A stretch of DNA of 64,000 nt, taken from NCBI GenBank assembly GCA_964017045.1, contig OZ024797.1, positions 18,879,307-18,943,306 on the forward strand, written 5' to 3'. The notes below the pieces were generated by a model. It searched no databases. It saw nothing but the letters and a program-made list of their open reading frames with translations, and was not told the origin of the DNA. A program made the translations under genes and the position numbers. The stretch comes from Omphiscola glabra. Its lineage: Eukaryota; Mollusca; Gastropoda; Lymnaeidae. This document shows positions 44,826 to 56,692 of the stretch, one piece after another (the stretch's first letter is position 1; each line of letters opens with the position of its first letter).

Positions 44826-45990
44826 CCGAGACATGATGTCACAGTGACGCCCCGAGACATGGTGTCACAGTGACGCCCTGAGTCATGGTGTCACAGTGAC
44901 GCCCTGAGTCATGGTGTCACAGTGACGCCCCGAGACATGGTGTGACAGTAACGACCCGAAACATGGTGTCATAGTGACGTCCCGAGACATGATGTGACAT
45001 TGACGCCCCGAGACATGCTGTCACAGTGACGCCCTGAGTCATGGTGTCACAGTGACGCCCCGAGACATGGTGTGACAGTAACGACCCGAAACATGGTGTC
45101 ATAGTGACGTCCCGAGACATGCTGTCACAGTGACGCCCTGAGTCATGGTGTCACAGTGACGCCCCGAGACATGCTGTCACAGTGACGCCCTGAGTCATGG
45201 TGTCACAGTGACGCCCCGAGACATGGTGTCACAGTGACGCCCCGAGACATGGTGTCACAGTGACGCCCCGAGACATGGTGTCACAGTGACGCCCCGAGAC
45301 ATGGTGTCATAGTGACGTCCCGAGACATGATGTGACATTGACGCCCTGAGTCATGGTGTCACAGTGACGCCCCGAGACATGGTGTCACAGTGACGCCCCG
45401 AGACATGCTGTCACAGTGACGCCCCGAGACATGGTGTCACAGTGACGCCCCGAGACATGCTGTCACAGTGACGCCCCGAGACATGGTGTCACAGTGACGC
45501 CCCGAGACATGGTGTCACAGTGACGCCCCGAGACATGCTGTCACATTGACGCCCCGAGACATGGTGTCACATTGACGCCCCGAAGCATGGTGTCACATTG
45601 ACGCCCCGAGACATGATGTGACAGTGACGCCCCGAAGCATGGTGTCACAGTGACGCCCCGAAGCATGGTGTCACAGTGACGCTCCGAAGCATGGTGTGAC
45701 AGTGACGCCCCGAAGCATGGTGTGACAGTGACGCCCCGAAGCATGGTGTGACAGTGACGCCCCGAAGCATGATGTGACAGTGACGCCCCGAAGCATGATG
45801 TGACAGTGACGCCCCGAAGCATGGTGTGACAGTGACGCCCCGAAGCATGATGTGACAGTGACACCCCGAGACATGATGTGACAGTGACGCCCCGAAGCAT
45901 GATGTGACAGTGACGCCCCGAAGCATAGTGTGACAGTGACGCCCCGAAGCATGATGTGACAGTGACACCCCGAGACATGATGTGACAGTT
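44826..45990. repeat. Minisatellite, 25-bp unit x ~46, palindromic core
   Basis: Core GAGACATGGTGTCACAGTGA, then CGCCCC. GTCACAGTGAC is a perfect-arm 11-bp dyad. The left two thirds have CCGAGACATG with GTCACAG or CTGAGTCATG. From about 45585 copies are CCGAAGCATG with GTGACAG, so the array has two variant domains. Antisense ORFs are artefacts of the 25-bp cycle. Confidence 0.96.
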
Positions 45991-47230
45991 ACGGAGAGGA
46001 CACATGACATAAAAGCTTCTGTCACATAAACGATTCTGCTGATCATTTATTTAGGAGTTGGCCGAATCAACATCGTCATCGCCACCATGAAATCAATTAT
46101 TAAAGATCTTCAAAGGCTAAAATATTATAGCGCCTGTTAAATTGATGGCTTTTTTTATATTCAGTTACGAGATGGGGGACCTCAAATATCTTGATGAGAC
46201 CTTAACAGTTAGCCTCTCCTGGTACGCGACAAACAATAGAGATGCAATTCCTTCATCCCACAACAGTCCAAACCGAATTTTACACTCTCTATTTCAATGA
46301 AATTCACGTGTTCGATAGTTTAGATTGTCTCATTCAATGACTTACAGCTTGTCTCTCCCTGGCTTCACGGAGCTGAAATACGGTAAACATCATATTTTTA
46401 GCGCATTACTGCTTTTTAAAATCTTATTCAAAGTATAATTATATATTTAAATATCGATGCGACAAATTCTGGTAAGGCGTCAATTTGATCCCAAATATTT
46501 TTCAAAAATAGTATTCACGGAAAATAAGTGTGACACAAATGAAGAATATTGTGTCGGTGATACACTCTTGAGTCATGAAAGTGGAATAAGGATATAATAG
46601 CTGACCTATTTAAATAAAATTTAATGTGATATCCCGGACCAAATATGTCTTAAGAAGTTCAACTTTTGTAAAAAATAAGCAGCGTTTATTGGTTTAAACA
46701 AATTGGTGTAATCTTGCCGTCGAGCAACAAGAGACCCTGGTCTCTACGGTGCTGCAGGCGGACAGTTGGCATAGAGTAATTTAGGCACTCATTGAATCTA
46801 ACATGGTCTCACGCATACTTGGGTCTGATTCCCAAGACGAAGTTGCGAGTTTCATTGGCATCTCTCTCAGGGGATGGGTAATGGAAATAAAATATAGTTG
46901 ATTCTTAAAATGGCTAGTACAACTGACAGAAATCTCAGTGAGGGGCTATCGACCCTCCCTCCACACACACACACACACATTATACTGGCCTGTGTCGGTG
47001 TATAGACCGACGATGGGCGCTAGTGTAACTGGGAGCACTAGGTAAAGGTACCCCGGTTCACCGCCCCCCTCCTCCCACAAAATCTTAATATAGTACATCT
47101 AAAATTTTGTGGCATTATAGTAAGACCACGGAAATCACCTAGTTTCTCCACGATCGGGTGTTGGACAATCCATTGATGCGAGAGACACTACAAAAAAAAA
47201 AAACAGCCCCCTTGCCTCTTCTCGGGCTTT
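45991..47230. other. AT-rich, nothing recognised
   Basis: Single-copy sequence with an (AC)n tract at about 46958-46979 and A12 near 47190. Nothing gene-like seen. Confidence 0.35.
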
Positions 47231-47997
47231 TCAGTCTACCGCTGCGCCTGTGTAAAGTACACGAGGGCTGGTAACACCCATACAAAACCCCATCACAGCG
47301 AAGCTTTTAGAATGTAACAATTTTGTTTGAATCAATGCCCTAAGAGTAGCTAATGCCGGTAACTTCTTTACCGCGTGTACCAAATACGACATATACATAA
47401 CACACCTAGGAATTAAATTGTGCATGCCTATTTTTATGGCCCGACCAACGATAAAAATACTAATATAGCTGTGGATTTTTAATGCACATGTTGGGGATAA
47501 GTTCAACATGTACAAAGAAACTCCCCGGGGCGATACCTTGGAGATGTCAAACTCTCTACCAATTCTATAACGCGGGAAAACAAAGACTGGGTCCCAACGC
47601 AGGCCATGGTGACTTGTCCCATCCAGAACTCTACCTAGTGTCAGCAAAACTAGAAGCAAAGGTGAGCTTTCGATTGCTGCTTGAATTTGGAATCGACCAT
47701 AGAAACATTTTAGAACAATAAACCGAGGGATAGAAAAGTCAAGATTCGCTAGAGGAAATATGGGATTCATAAGCCCAACGGAACCTATTCCACGAAGGGG
47801 CAGAAAGCACGATCAAGAGATCAGCTGAGGTCCCCGAAGACTCCAAGAATATCGATGGTACCTACAACAACCTCGTGGTTGCTAAATTAGGTGTGGCCAA
47901 GAAAGTCATACCAAAATCATGTAGAGGCCGTGTTACGCGACAGAAGATGGTAGCAGCTCGTGCTACTTACAGCAAGCTGCCAGACGGAAGGTGGTAG
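47231..47997 (+). pseudogene. Decayed coding-like tract of unknown origin
   Basis: On + strand, frame from 47268 stays open apart from a TGA at 47328-47330 until TAG at 47466-47468. Another frame runs 47482-47721, then after three stops continues 47773-47994 (74 codons, then TAG). The peptides are not repetitive and look protein-like (GDLSHPELYLVSAKLEAK; NIDGTYNNLVVAKLGVAKKV). The - strand also holds an intact 179-codon ORF over 47231-47770, the longest non-repetitive ORF in the window. I recognise no family for either. A decayed mobile-element or host pseudogene on +, or an unknown - strand gene, are both possible. Confidence 0.25.
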
Positions 47998-48108
47998 CAG
48001 CTCGTGCTACTTACTGCAAGCTGCCAGACGAAAGGTGGTAGCAGCTCGTGCTACTTACAGCAAGGTGTCAGACGGAAGGTGGTAGCAGCTCGTGCTACTT
48101 ACAACAAA
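47947..48108. repeat. Tandem repeat, 44-bp unit x ~3.7, hairpin core
   Basis: Core GGTAGCAGCTCGTGCTACTT, then ACAGCAAGCTGCCAGACG. GTAGCA and TGCTAC form a stem around GCTCG. The first copy is the 3' end of the coding-like tract, so the array amplified that end. Confidence 0.92.
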
Positions 48109-48157
48109 CTTACAGCTGAAGGAAAAATTGATTTAATAATGTCTATAACTCAGGAAT

Positions 48158-48466
48158 GGCTCATATCTTTGGTTCATATCTTTGGCTCACATCTTTGGCT
48201 CATACCTTTGGCTCATATCTTTGGCTCAAATCTTTGGCTCAAATCTTTGGCTCAAATCTTTGGCTCATATCTTTGGCTCATATCTTTGTCTCATATCTTT
48301 GGCTCATATCTTTGGCTCATATCTTTGGCTCATATCTTTGGCTCATACCTTTGGCTCATATCTTTGGCTCAAATCTTTGGCTCATATCTTTGGCTCATAT
48401 CTTTGGCTCATATTTTTGGCTCAAATCTTTGGCTCAAATATTTGGCTCATATCTTTCGCTCATACT
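48158..48466. repeat. Minisatellite, 13-bp unit x ~24
   Basis: Core TTTGGCTCATATC with TCAAATC and TCATACC variants. Three + frames (LWLISLAHIFGSY) are open as artefacts. Confidence 0.95.
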
Positions 48467-49094
48467 ACATGTTGAAATGATATTTCTTGTCGCCCAGATT
48501 ATGCAGACGTCATCGGCGTCTTAGCTACCACACAAGCCAGCAAACATTTGCCTGAAGAATTACAATAGTTACGACGTGAAGACGGTTGTTGTGTTACTAA
48601 TTTTAAACATTTTTGAGTAACCGCGAGCTGAAAGTCGAAATTTGTTCTTGTTAGAACTAGGCTACGCCCTTTCCATAAAGCTGTTCTAATTTCAAACAGA
48701 TTAGCTTTAGTGTTCTATATAAAAGCCAAATAATACCTATGTTTAATTGTTTATACTTAGTTGTCAGAATAAGACTGCTATTTTAGGACTCTTTCCATCT
48801 GCCTTCCCAAGCAGGACGTTTTAACTCATGAAGAGATAATACCGACCTGAATATTTGAAGGAGGAAGGGGCGAGAAAATTTAGAACAGCCTGGGGCGCCA
48901 AAATTGCTAACGCCGGCGCTGGTGGCAATAACCCCCTTGAAGCCAATCAAAAGAAGTGACACAATATCCCGCTAAAAATAACACCCGAGAGAATTATACA
49001 ATTCCATCATTAGTAAGAGTTGTAATCGTGCAGGTATACTGGCCGAATACCAGCGTTTGGCCAGGACGTTTGAGGGAATTACCAAAATAGTAGA
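48467..49094. other. No gene seen
   Basis: Single-copy. Nothing recognised. Confidence 0.35.
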
Positions 49095-49270
49095 GTGGTG
49101 TAGGAGTCTTTGGTATTGTCCTTTCATGACTCAGTAAGAGTAGGAGTCTTTGGTATTGTCCTTTCATGACTCAGTAAGAGTAGGAGTCTTTGGTATTGTC
49201 CTTTCATGACTCAGTAAGAGTAGGAGTCTTTGGTATTGTCCTTTCATGACTCAGTAAGAGTAGGAGTCTG
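49095..49270. repeat. Minisatellite, 40-bp unit x ~4.3
   Basis: Core GTAGGAGTCTTTGGTATTGT, then CCTTTCATGACTCAGTAAGA. Copies are identical, suggesting a recent expansion. Confidence 0.95.
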
Positions 49271-50418
49271 AAGGTTAACTTTTCTGGAGTATTACTTTGG
49301 AATTTGGAGAACTAGGATTAAAGAAGGGTTTTAAAAGATGCTTATAAAGCGTACGATGGCATCACGCTTTAAAAAATATATTTACGAGGATAATTATTTT
49401 TATGTACTCGATTCCATGTATGTTGAGCTAGATAAAATAAACCTTTAAAAAATTTTTTGATAATTTTGTATTTGTCTTACAAATAAAAATAAGAATTTAA
49501 CGGGCGCATTAATTTAACGCATATTTCACCATTTATTATTAAGCGGAGGTGTTTGAGTTCTCGTTAAATATACTACTTTTGGAACACAGTTTCCTGAGTA
49601 ACAGAAATTTTTTTACAAGAAATAATTAGCTTATGTTTATTAAATTCCCAAATGCTTTTCTCACTTTAATATAATTTCTTGAATATTTAACAATCTGCCC
49701 CCATCGATCTGTACGCAATTGTATTGTACATTAAATTTTTTAGATACAAATACAGTGGAAAGTTAAATTAAAATATTTATTTTTAATTTTGAAAACTCTA
49801 TTTTAAAAATGCTATTTTGATTATTGTTCGAATTCCATTTTTTAAAACTAGTTTGAGAACAACATTTTTTTTTTACTAAACCGTCAATAATAAAACTAAA
49901 TTCGATTATAAATATTATTTGGATTTTTTTTTAAAAATGTGTTAAAGTATATCGAAAAAAGGCAATTTTTAATTTATCTGAAGGAAGTAGTAATCGTTTG
50001 AAATTCCTAAAAAACATTTCGATTATCTGAATATTGGGAAATTTATAATTTATTTTTGTTCGATTTCTCGCAGATCATCAAACATTAATAAATCAATGAT
50101 GTATTTTGTAAACATCTCATTTCGTCTTAACATAATTTTGCCGTTCATGTCCGAAACTAAAAAAAAATTATCAGTTTTAAAAATCAATTACATGTTTAGA
50201 TCTTTCTACAAAAAAATTTATTTTTATTTTTGCCCATTTTAAAACTTTGAAATATTTGAAAAATGCATTTATTATACAAATTGTCTGTCCATTGCGCTCA
50301 ACATGTCAAATAATGTTAGCCGTGTTTTTCGTTAGAGGAAATCTTTTAATTTAAACGCTCTTTTCCAACTCGTGTCAACCTATGACATAACAAGAGGTTA
50401 CCTTCATTTACACTTATC
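49271..50418. other. Long AT-rich interval, nothing recognised
   Basis: About 1.1 kb strongly AT-rich with many A/T homopolymers, no ORF of note and no array. It is the longest repeat-free stretch of this composition here. Confidence 0.4.
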
Positions 50419-50590
50419 TCACTAATACGTGATAAGTAGACCTTACTACCTCACACGTATCACTACATTACATGATACATTGACCCACCAACCTCACACA
50501 TATCACAACATTATGCGATACATTGACCCATCTACTTCACACTTATCACACCATTACATGATACATAGACCCATCTACTTCACACTTTAT
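50419..50590. repeat. Degenerate tandem repeat, ~60-bp unit x ~3
   Basis: ACATGATACATnGACCCA with CTTCACACTTATCACA recurs at about 55-65-bp spacing. Confidence 0.75.
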
Positions 50591-50969
50591 CCACCCAGTT
50601 TTTGACCACAGGTCAGTATGCCCCCCCACAACACCCCTGTAATAGCATGTCTGCTGTCTGACACTTTAACACTCACGTCTGCGTTTTTAACGCCGGCCAT
50701 GTTTTGGCCATGTGGTCAATGTACATCAAGATTCCGGCCAGATTCAATTATTTATCGCCGCACCATCTGATCGTTGGTACGGATCAATGTCCAATCAAAA
50801 TTAATTTCTAATATGCCAACAATTCGATTAGAGGCTTACTCAGGAACATGTCAATGATTATTTCGACGGATTTGAAAATTGTTTCCGAAAATCATCTTAA
50901 GTTTAAGTTTTGTAAGCATTTGCTGTGTACAATCTTCGTTTATATAAAAAAAAATCCAAATTATCAAAG
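50591..50969. other. No gene seen
   Basis: Single-copy. Nothing recognised. Confidence 0.35.
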
Positions 50970-51704
50970 AAGTGCATCCCGGGGGCAATTTATAAGTGCA
51001 TCCCAGGTGTAATTGAGAAGTGCATCCCATGTGTAATTGAGAAGTGCATCCGATGTGTAATTGACAAATGTATCCCAGTCGTAATTGAGAAGTGCATCCC
51101 AGTCGTAATTGATAAGTGCATCCCAGTCGTAATTGAGAAGTGCATCCCAGTCGTAATTGATAAGTGCATCCCAGTCGTAATTGAGAAGTGCATCCCAGTC
51201 GTAATTGAGAAGTGCATCCCAGGTGTAATTGAGAAGTGCACCCAAGTGTAATTGAGAAGTGCATCCCAGTCGTAATTGAGAAGTGCATCCCAGTCGTAAT
51301 TGAGAAGTGCATCCCAGTCGTAATTGAGAAGTGCATCCCAGGTGTAATTGAGAAGTGCATCCAAGTGTAATTGAGAAGTGCATCCCAGTCGTAATTGAGA
51401 AGTGCATCCCAGTCGTAATTGAGAAGTGCATCCCAGTCGTAATTGAGAAGTGCATCCCAGGTGTAATTGAGAAGTGCATCCAAGTGTAATTGAGAAGTGA
51501 ATCCCAGTCGTAATTGAGAAGTGCATCCCAGTCGTAATTGAGAAGTGCATCCCAGTCGTAATTGAGAAGTGCATCCCTGGTGTAATTGAGAAGTGCAACC
51601 CAGGCGGGACTAAGAAGTGCATCCCTGGTGTAATTGAGAAGTGCATCCCAGGCGGAACTAAGAAGTGCATCCCTGGTGTAATTGAGAAGTGTATCCATAC
51701 ATTG
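50970..51704. repeat. Minisatellite, 24-bp unit x ~30
   Basis: Core GAAGTGCATCCCAGTCGTAA, then TTGA. Variant order CAGGTG, CAAGTG and three CAGTCG units recurs from about 51215 through 51560, a five-unit higher-order repeat of about 119 bp. The right end has GGCGGGACTAA units. Antisense ORFs up to 248 codons are artefacts. Confidence 0.95.
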
Positions 51705-53242
51705 ACACACTAACGTTTAACACCATACATTGGCATAATAACAACTGCTTTGTCTTGCACTATCTGCCACTGAAAGTATAATGTTGTTTAGCATGTCCTC
51801 TTGTCGTAGAGAACGTTACGGAAATATATTAAGTCGATTGATGAACTCGATTCGTTTAACGTAAATGTGTGTGATGCCTATACTTTTTTTTTTTTTAAAT
51901 GTTAACAAAACTGGTAAAATATGAAATTGTCCATATATTTTGTATTAACAAAAATCCTTTCTTACAATTAGCAAAACCTTGTGCTGATGTGGACAAAAGG
52001 GGACATGTAAAACAAGCAAGCTATATCCACGAAAACGGCCTTCGCCTTGCACGGAAGAGAAAAAAAAACCACAAAGCCGAAAACATCGTGTCTTGACATT
52101 GTCTCCGAGGTCTGGTCATTCATCACAAGGCTCACACACTTACGTCACTGGGAGATTAGCGGAAAAAACCCGGTCTCACTTCCATTATCCCCTTCGTTCT
52201 ACAAATCCCACCACACGGAAATTTTTTTTTCTTCTTCTAACCTTACTCTTTATTTTTTTCACCCACTATCCGGCTACAGTAGACTTAACCAATCGAATTC
52301 ATAGATTGATCCGAGGCCGATGACGTCACGGTGACAGCGATCCCGAGTAATGGCCCCGGATGTTGGGTTACACCCCTTGCTATTGTTTCATATTATTTGG
52401 TTTAATATGTGGGCCCAAAGCCTGCCGGCCTTACACCATCAATGAGAAAGTCGGGTCGATGGTGGATAGAAAAGGCGGAGGCTTTTTGGTTAGTGGGAAC
52501 GTCTCATTCAACGTATATGGGGGGGGGGGGGGGCTCTGGCCTTTAAACACCAGATTCCCAAGCGTTTAAAGGTAATCCATAAATAGGATTGGGGCCCGAC
52601 TTGATACAGTGATTCTCGTATTGCCATGTTGAAACCCATATCGACCATCATATGCTTCAAAAAAAAAAAAAAAAAAATAACATCTGTCTTAGAAAATAAA
52701 AACTTCATGCAAGTCTGATCTGGAAACCTACATTGCGATCCTTGGGGTGCCGCCTCTGCCCGAGAAATACTTTGGTAATACTATGGGTTCAAAGTGCATC
52801 CCCGAGATGGGGTTGTAATGGAGAAAAAGAAAAAAAAAACCACAAACGAGGAGAGGTTTGAGTGTATTTCCATTGAGCGCCAGAAGTTTTCCAACAGCAG
52901 GCGATGAATGAAAGCGGGAGAGATCTTCATTGACAAATAATCTCTTCCAAAAATCCTGGACGCACAGTCCACAAACATTTATAACATTTAAAACTGTCCC
53001 TAATCTCCATCCACCGCCGGATCTCCTCTCTTTCCCTTCTCCTTTTATCCCACACTCTCCTCTGCTGGCGTCGTCTGCCAACCGATTGTTTCGTCGCACG
53101 GTTCTCTTCTCGCTATCGGTTGAAAGCGTCCTCTGGTGTCAGTCCGAGTGTGGAAAAAAACGAAACAGGATTATACGGCCATCGATCTGCGCATGTTTGA
53201 GTTAAAAAGTGGGGTTGAAATGTCAAATTAAGAACTGTTGGT
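51705..53242. other. No gene recognised
   Basis: Several ORFs of 65-123 codons on both strands (for example - strand 52728-53099) have no domain I know. G-run at 52521-52532 and A18 near 52660. Confidence 0.35.
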
Positions 53243-53452
53243 TCAGAGTTGGTTAGGTAAATGTGATCGTAATGGTTGGTTAGGTAAAATTGATGGTAAT
53301 GGTTGGTTAGGTAAAATTGATGGTAATGGTTGGTTAGGTAAAATTGATGGTAATGGTTGGTTAGGTAAAATTGATGGTAATGGTTGGTTAGGTAAAATTG
53401 ATGGTAATGGTTGGTTAGGTAACATTGATGGTAATGGTTTGTTTGGTAAAAG
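53243..53452. repeat. Minisatellite, 27-bp unit x ~7.8
   Basis: Core GGTTGGTTAGGTAAAATTGA, then TGGTAAT. In one frame NGWLGKIDG repeats form an 81-codon ORF; I consider it an artefact. Confidence 0.95.
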
Positions 53453-54129
53453 TGAGGGTTGGGGAGGTGGGAAAATAAAGTAATGTTGATATTTAAAAAT
53501 CAAGAATTGAAATATTTAAAACAAATTTATGGATATTAAAAACGAAGTAACGTAGATCAAACAAAAATCAAAGAATTAAAAAAGTGTTGTGCCATTATAA
53601 AGTAGAATCACATTGGACTTTAATCAAGGGAGAATTGATTGCCTCATTGGATGTTTTAAGCCCCAAAAAAATGTTAACATTTTTACGAAGCCATGACATT
53701 ACCAGTTATCAATTACTAATGAAGGTAATTTGTTCAACATTCGGCTCTGCCAAAGGGAGGTAACGCGCAATCTGTACACCCTGCTAATCAACTTCCGGTT
53801 CAATTTTTTTTTCCTATTGTTTTATTTTTTAAAATCTCTTTCAAATGTCATTTTGAAGTTCACTGGTCGCGCCCAGCACCTAAACTAATCCTAACATGAT
53901 TCTGTATTCTCTTGTCCGAAAAGTTACTTTTAAGTAGCCTATCAATAATGCACCCGAAGGCCGTGCGGCATTGCTCATGTAACCGGCTTTAGTCTTTGGT
54001 TTGGGTACTTTATAGAGTTGCCTTAATAAAGTCTACGCACTTTTTTTTATATGTGTTTTCGGACTTAAGGGCACGTAGGTGTTCTTTTACCTTCTCATTT
54101 TGTTCTTGTGGGTAAAGTTGTTCAAAACA
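53453..54129. other. AT-rich, nothing recognised
   Basis: No array, terminal repeat or exon-like ORF. Confidence 0.35.
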
Positions 54130-54400
54130 CAATTTAGTAGGTCTTTCATAGCGTCTTCTTTGTCTAAGCACGTGTGATGGACAGTTTTTTTTTAAAAACC
54201 CGAATTTGTAAGTCATTCATGCATAAACGTCTTCTTTGTCTAAGTATGTGTGATGGAGAGCTTTTGTAAAAACCTAATTTTGTAAGTCATTCATGCAGAA
54301 CCGTGTTCTTTGTCCGAACACATGTGATGGTGAGTTTTTTAAAACATCATTTTGTAAGTCATTCATGCAGAATCGTGTTCTTTGTCTGAGAACGTTTGAA
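54130..54400. repeat. Degenerate tandem repeat, ~72-bp unit x ~3.5
   Basis: TTTGTAAGTCATTCATGCA recurs at 54206, 54279 and 54352, with TCTTTGTCTAAGnAnGTGTG between. Confidence 0.88.
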
Positions 54401-54884
54401 GGACAGTTCGTAAAGGTCGCTGAGGTCTTCAGGTTCAGACGATTTACAAGGTCCGCTAAAAAGTTGTAAATTCTGACCTACAATTCTAGACATTGTACCG
54501 AGATGTCCAATAGTTCCCGGGCGCCGACCCTGATCTTCTGTTTATGTAGACTCCCGACTGAAAAAGTTTATTTTAAGTTTTTAATTTTTAATTATATTAT
54601 TACAATTGTTGGTCGTTCTAAACGATACATAACGAAGCACATGTCGTGAGGGCTTGTACTTTACTTTACGATAGTCATGATGTGGTAATGATAAAGGTAT
54701 CAGTAATTGTAATAATACTAACTAACATCTGCCTATAGACCATATCAACTAATTGCGTAGCTTAGCTCAGTTACTACACTTATATTAAATTTTAAGTTCC
54801 TTTAATGCATTTTGCAAAGTCCGAGGTTCTAATTATTTTCTCTTGCCACGGAATCACCCTTTTAAATCCTTTATGTTAACTTCG
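54401..54884. other. No gene seen
   Basis: AT-rich single-copy. Confidence 0.35.
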
Positions 54885-55610
54885 CCTTTGTTTGTGGCTG
54901 GCTGGCAAAATCTTCGGGCGGCTAATTGACCCCCTTCCCGTCAACCTATCGAACTGATACTCGGCGCATGGACTCATTGCAGATGACAACACATTTTATC
55001 AAATTTTCAGCCCCATTCCCCCAAAAATCTGTTTTTCCTGTTTGTCAATGGACTTCGATGAGTCACTTCCTCGTATTGTCACGTGATAAGAGTAAGCCTT
55101 CGGTAGCCTATGCTGATCAGCCATTATCATTAATTTTAAAGCAAAATGTTTGTCTCCATCAGCGCTTCCCCAATGTCAATTAAAAATTGTACTTTTCAAA
55201 ATATTCTTGAATACACGTGTTTTTTTTAAAAAAATGTCATTCATAAACGTGACAACAATTATAATTCAGTTATGATTAAAGGAAGAAAGTTTTTTGAAGA
55301 AAAATTTGTGAGCGACTAGTGTGTTGCAGACAGCCCACCGGAAGTCTTACTCGTACTTACTCTAATCACGTGACAAAGCAATCGACTCATCGTAGTCCAT
55401 TGGAAGCTGAAGGAAATATGATGACACTGATTTCATTAAATAAAATTCCCGATCACTGCGCTAAATCGGATTATTTTTTTTTTAAATATCGCGTTTGGTG
55501 CGTAATATTTTCTTTTGTTTTTCTGAACTGAAATATTGTGTGAAATAAATCTGCGATGTAAAAGCGGGTGGGGCATTAGAAGATTAATACAACTCAGAGG
55601 CGTGGAAAAA
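54885..55610 (+). repeat. Dispersed repeat R1, copy B, interrupted by a foldback
   Basis: The 5' half (54885-55025) and 3' half (55440-55610) match the contiguous copy at 19660-20008, with GCTAATTGACCC, CATTTTATCAAATTTTCAGC and GTGAAATAAATCTGCG. The roughly 400 bp separating them contain a long-armed inverted repeat absent from copy A. Confidence 0.75.
55045..55404. mobile_element. Foldback element with ~60-bp arms inserted in R1
   Basis: Left arm CAATGGACTTCGATGAGTC then GTCACGTGATAAGAGTAAG. Right arm CTTACTCTAATCACGTGAC then GACTCATCGTAGTCCATTG. Each pair is about 95% complementary in matching order. No coding content. Target duplication not resolved. Confidence 0.75.
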
Positions 55611-55627
55611 ATGTTCATGTGCGAGCC

Positions 55628-55966
55628 TTTCATGGCTGATTGTGACATTAGCTGATTGTGACATTAGCTGATTGTGACATTGTCTGATTGTGACATTAGC
55701 TGATTGTGACATTGTCTGATTGTGACATTAGCTGATTATGACATTAGCTGATTGTGACATAAGCTGATTGTGACATTAGCTGATTGTGACATTAGCTGAT
55801 TGTGACATTAACTGATTGTGACATTAGCTGATTGTGACATTAGCTGATTGTGACATTAGCTGATTGTGACATTAACTGATTGTGACATTAGCTGATTGTG
55901 ACATTAGCTGATTGTGACATTGTCTGATTGCGTCATTGATTGATTGTGTCAATGACTGATTGTGTC
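55628..55966. repeat. Minisatellite, 16-bp unit x ~21
   Basis: Core TGATTGTGACATTAGC with ATTGTC and ATTAAC variants. It starts directly after repeat R1 copy B. Confidence 0.95.
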
Positions 55967-56059
55967 TTATTCTTATTTCGTTGAATAAATTTGATAATAA
56001 ATAAACTGTTTGTTTACAGAAGTATTTTATGTTGTTTTTGTGTTGTTACGTACCGGTAT

Positions 56060-56260
56060 CAGTATAGAGAATTTAATCTCTTATTTAAGTAAATGGCTCG
56101 TTGAAAAACAGTACACAACAAAAGAATGTACCATAAATTAAATACAGTAGAAAAGCAACGATACCCAAACCAGGGCTAATTACAATTGATAATTTCATTA
56201 AATTAATTTAATATCACAAGATAAAATAGAGAATAAAAACTAAAGTTATTGACTTACGGT
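56060..56260 (-). repeat. Dispersed repeat R2, copy 2 (inverted)
   Basis: The reverse complement shares AATTGTAATTAGCyCTGG, GGTATCGT, ACGAGCCAT and AGAGATTAAATTCTC with 18420-18560. The copy is diverged. Confidence 0.5.
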
Positions 56261-56518
56261 ACAATAATGGCTTGTACCGGTACAATGTTGAAGAAGATAC
56301 AATGTTGTAAAAGATACAATGTTGAAAAATGAACATACACACACACACGGCAAATGTAAACAAATCTCTGTCTCGTATAGCAAATCTCTATCGTAATCGA
56401 TAATCGTGATAGCAAATATCTCTTGACCTCAATCCCCACAGAGGCGCATGTATAGCCTGTTTCAGAGACATTTCTAGAACGGCCTTACACATTGTATTCC
56501 TTTCTCAAAAACATCGAT
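56261..56518. other. No gene seen; ATACAATGTTG short repeats
   Basis: AGATACAATGTTG occurs three times near 56282-56330, followed by ACAC and TATCG-rich sequence. Confidence 0.35.
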
Positions 56519-56526
56519 ATTTCTAC

Positions 56527-56692
56527 CAGTGGCGTAGCGAGCTTAACTCGCGCCCGGGGCACAATACCTTTTTAGCCCCCCACCCATTCGAAAAACATAC
56601 AATATTATATGTAAAATATACCATTTGGCGCCCCTTTGTGAATAGCGCCCGGGGCATGATGCCCCCCTTGCTCCCCCCTCACTACGCCACTG
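56527..56692. mobile_element. hAT-like MITE, CAGTGGCGTAGC type, perfect TSD
   Basis: Left CAGTGGCGTAGCGAG; right CACTACGCCACTG. Identical flanks ATTTCTAC (56519-56526 and 56693-56700). It is nearly identical to 37827-38013 apart from a short internal deletion. Confidence 0.93.

Noticed and set aside
46780..46860. tRNA or tRNA-derived SINE (GGTCTGATTCCCAAG resembles a B box)
   Set aside because: No matching A box at the right spacing and no foldable cloverleaf by eye.
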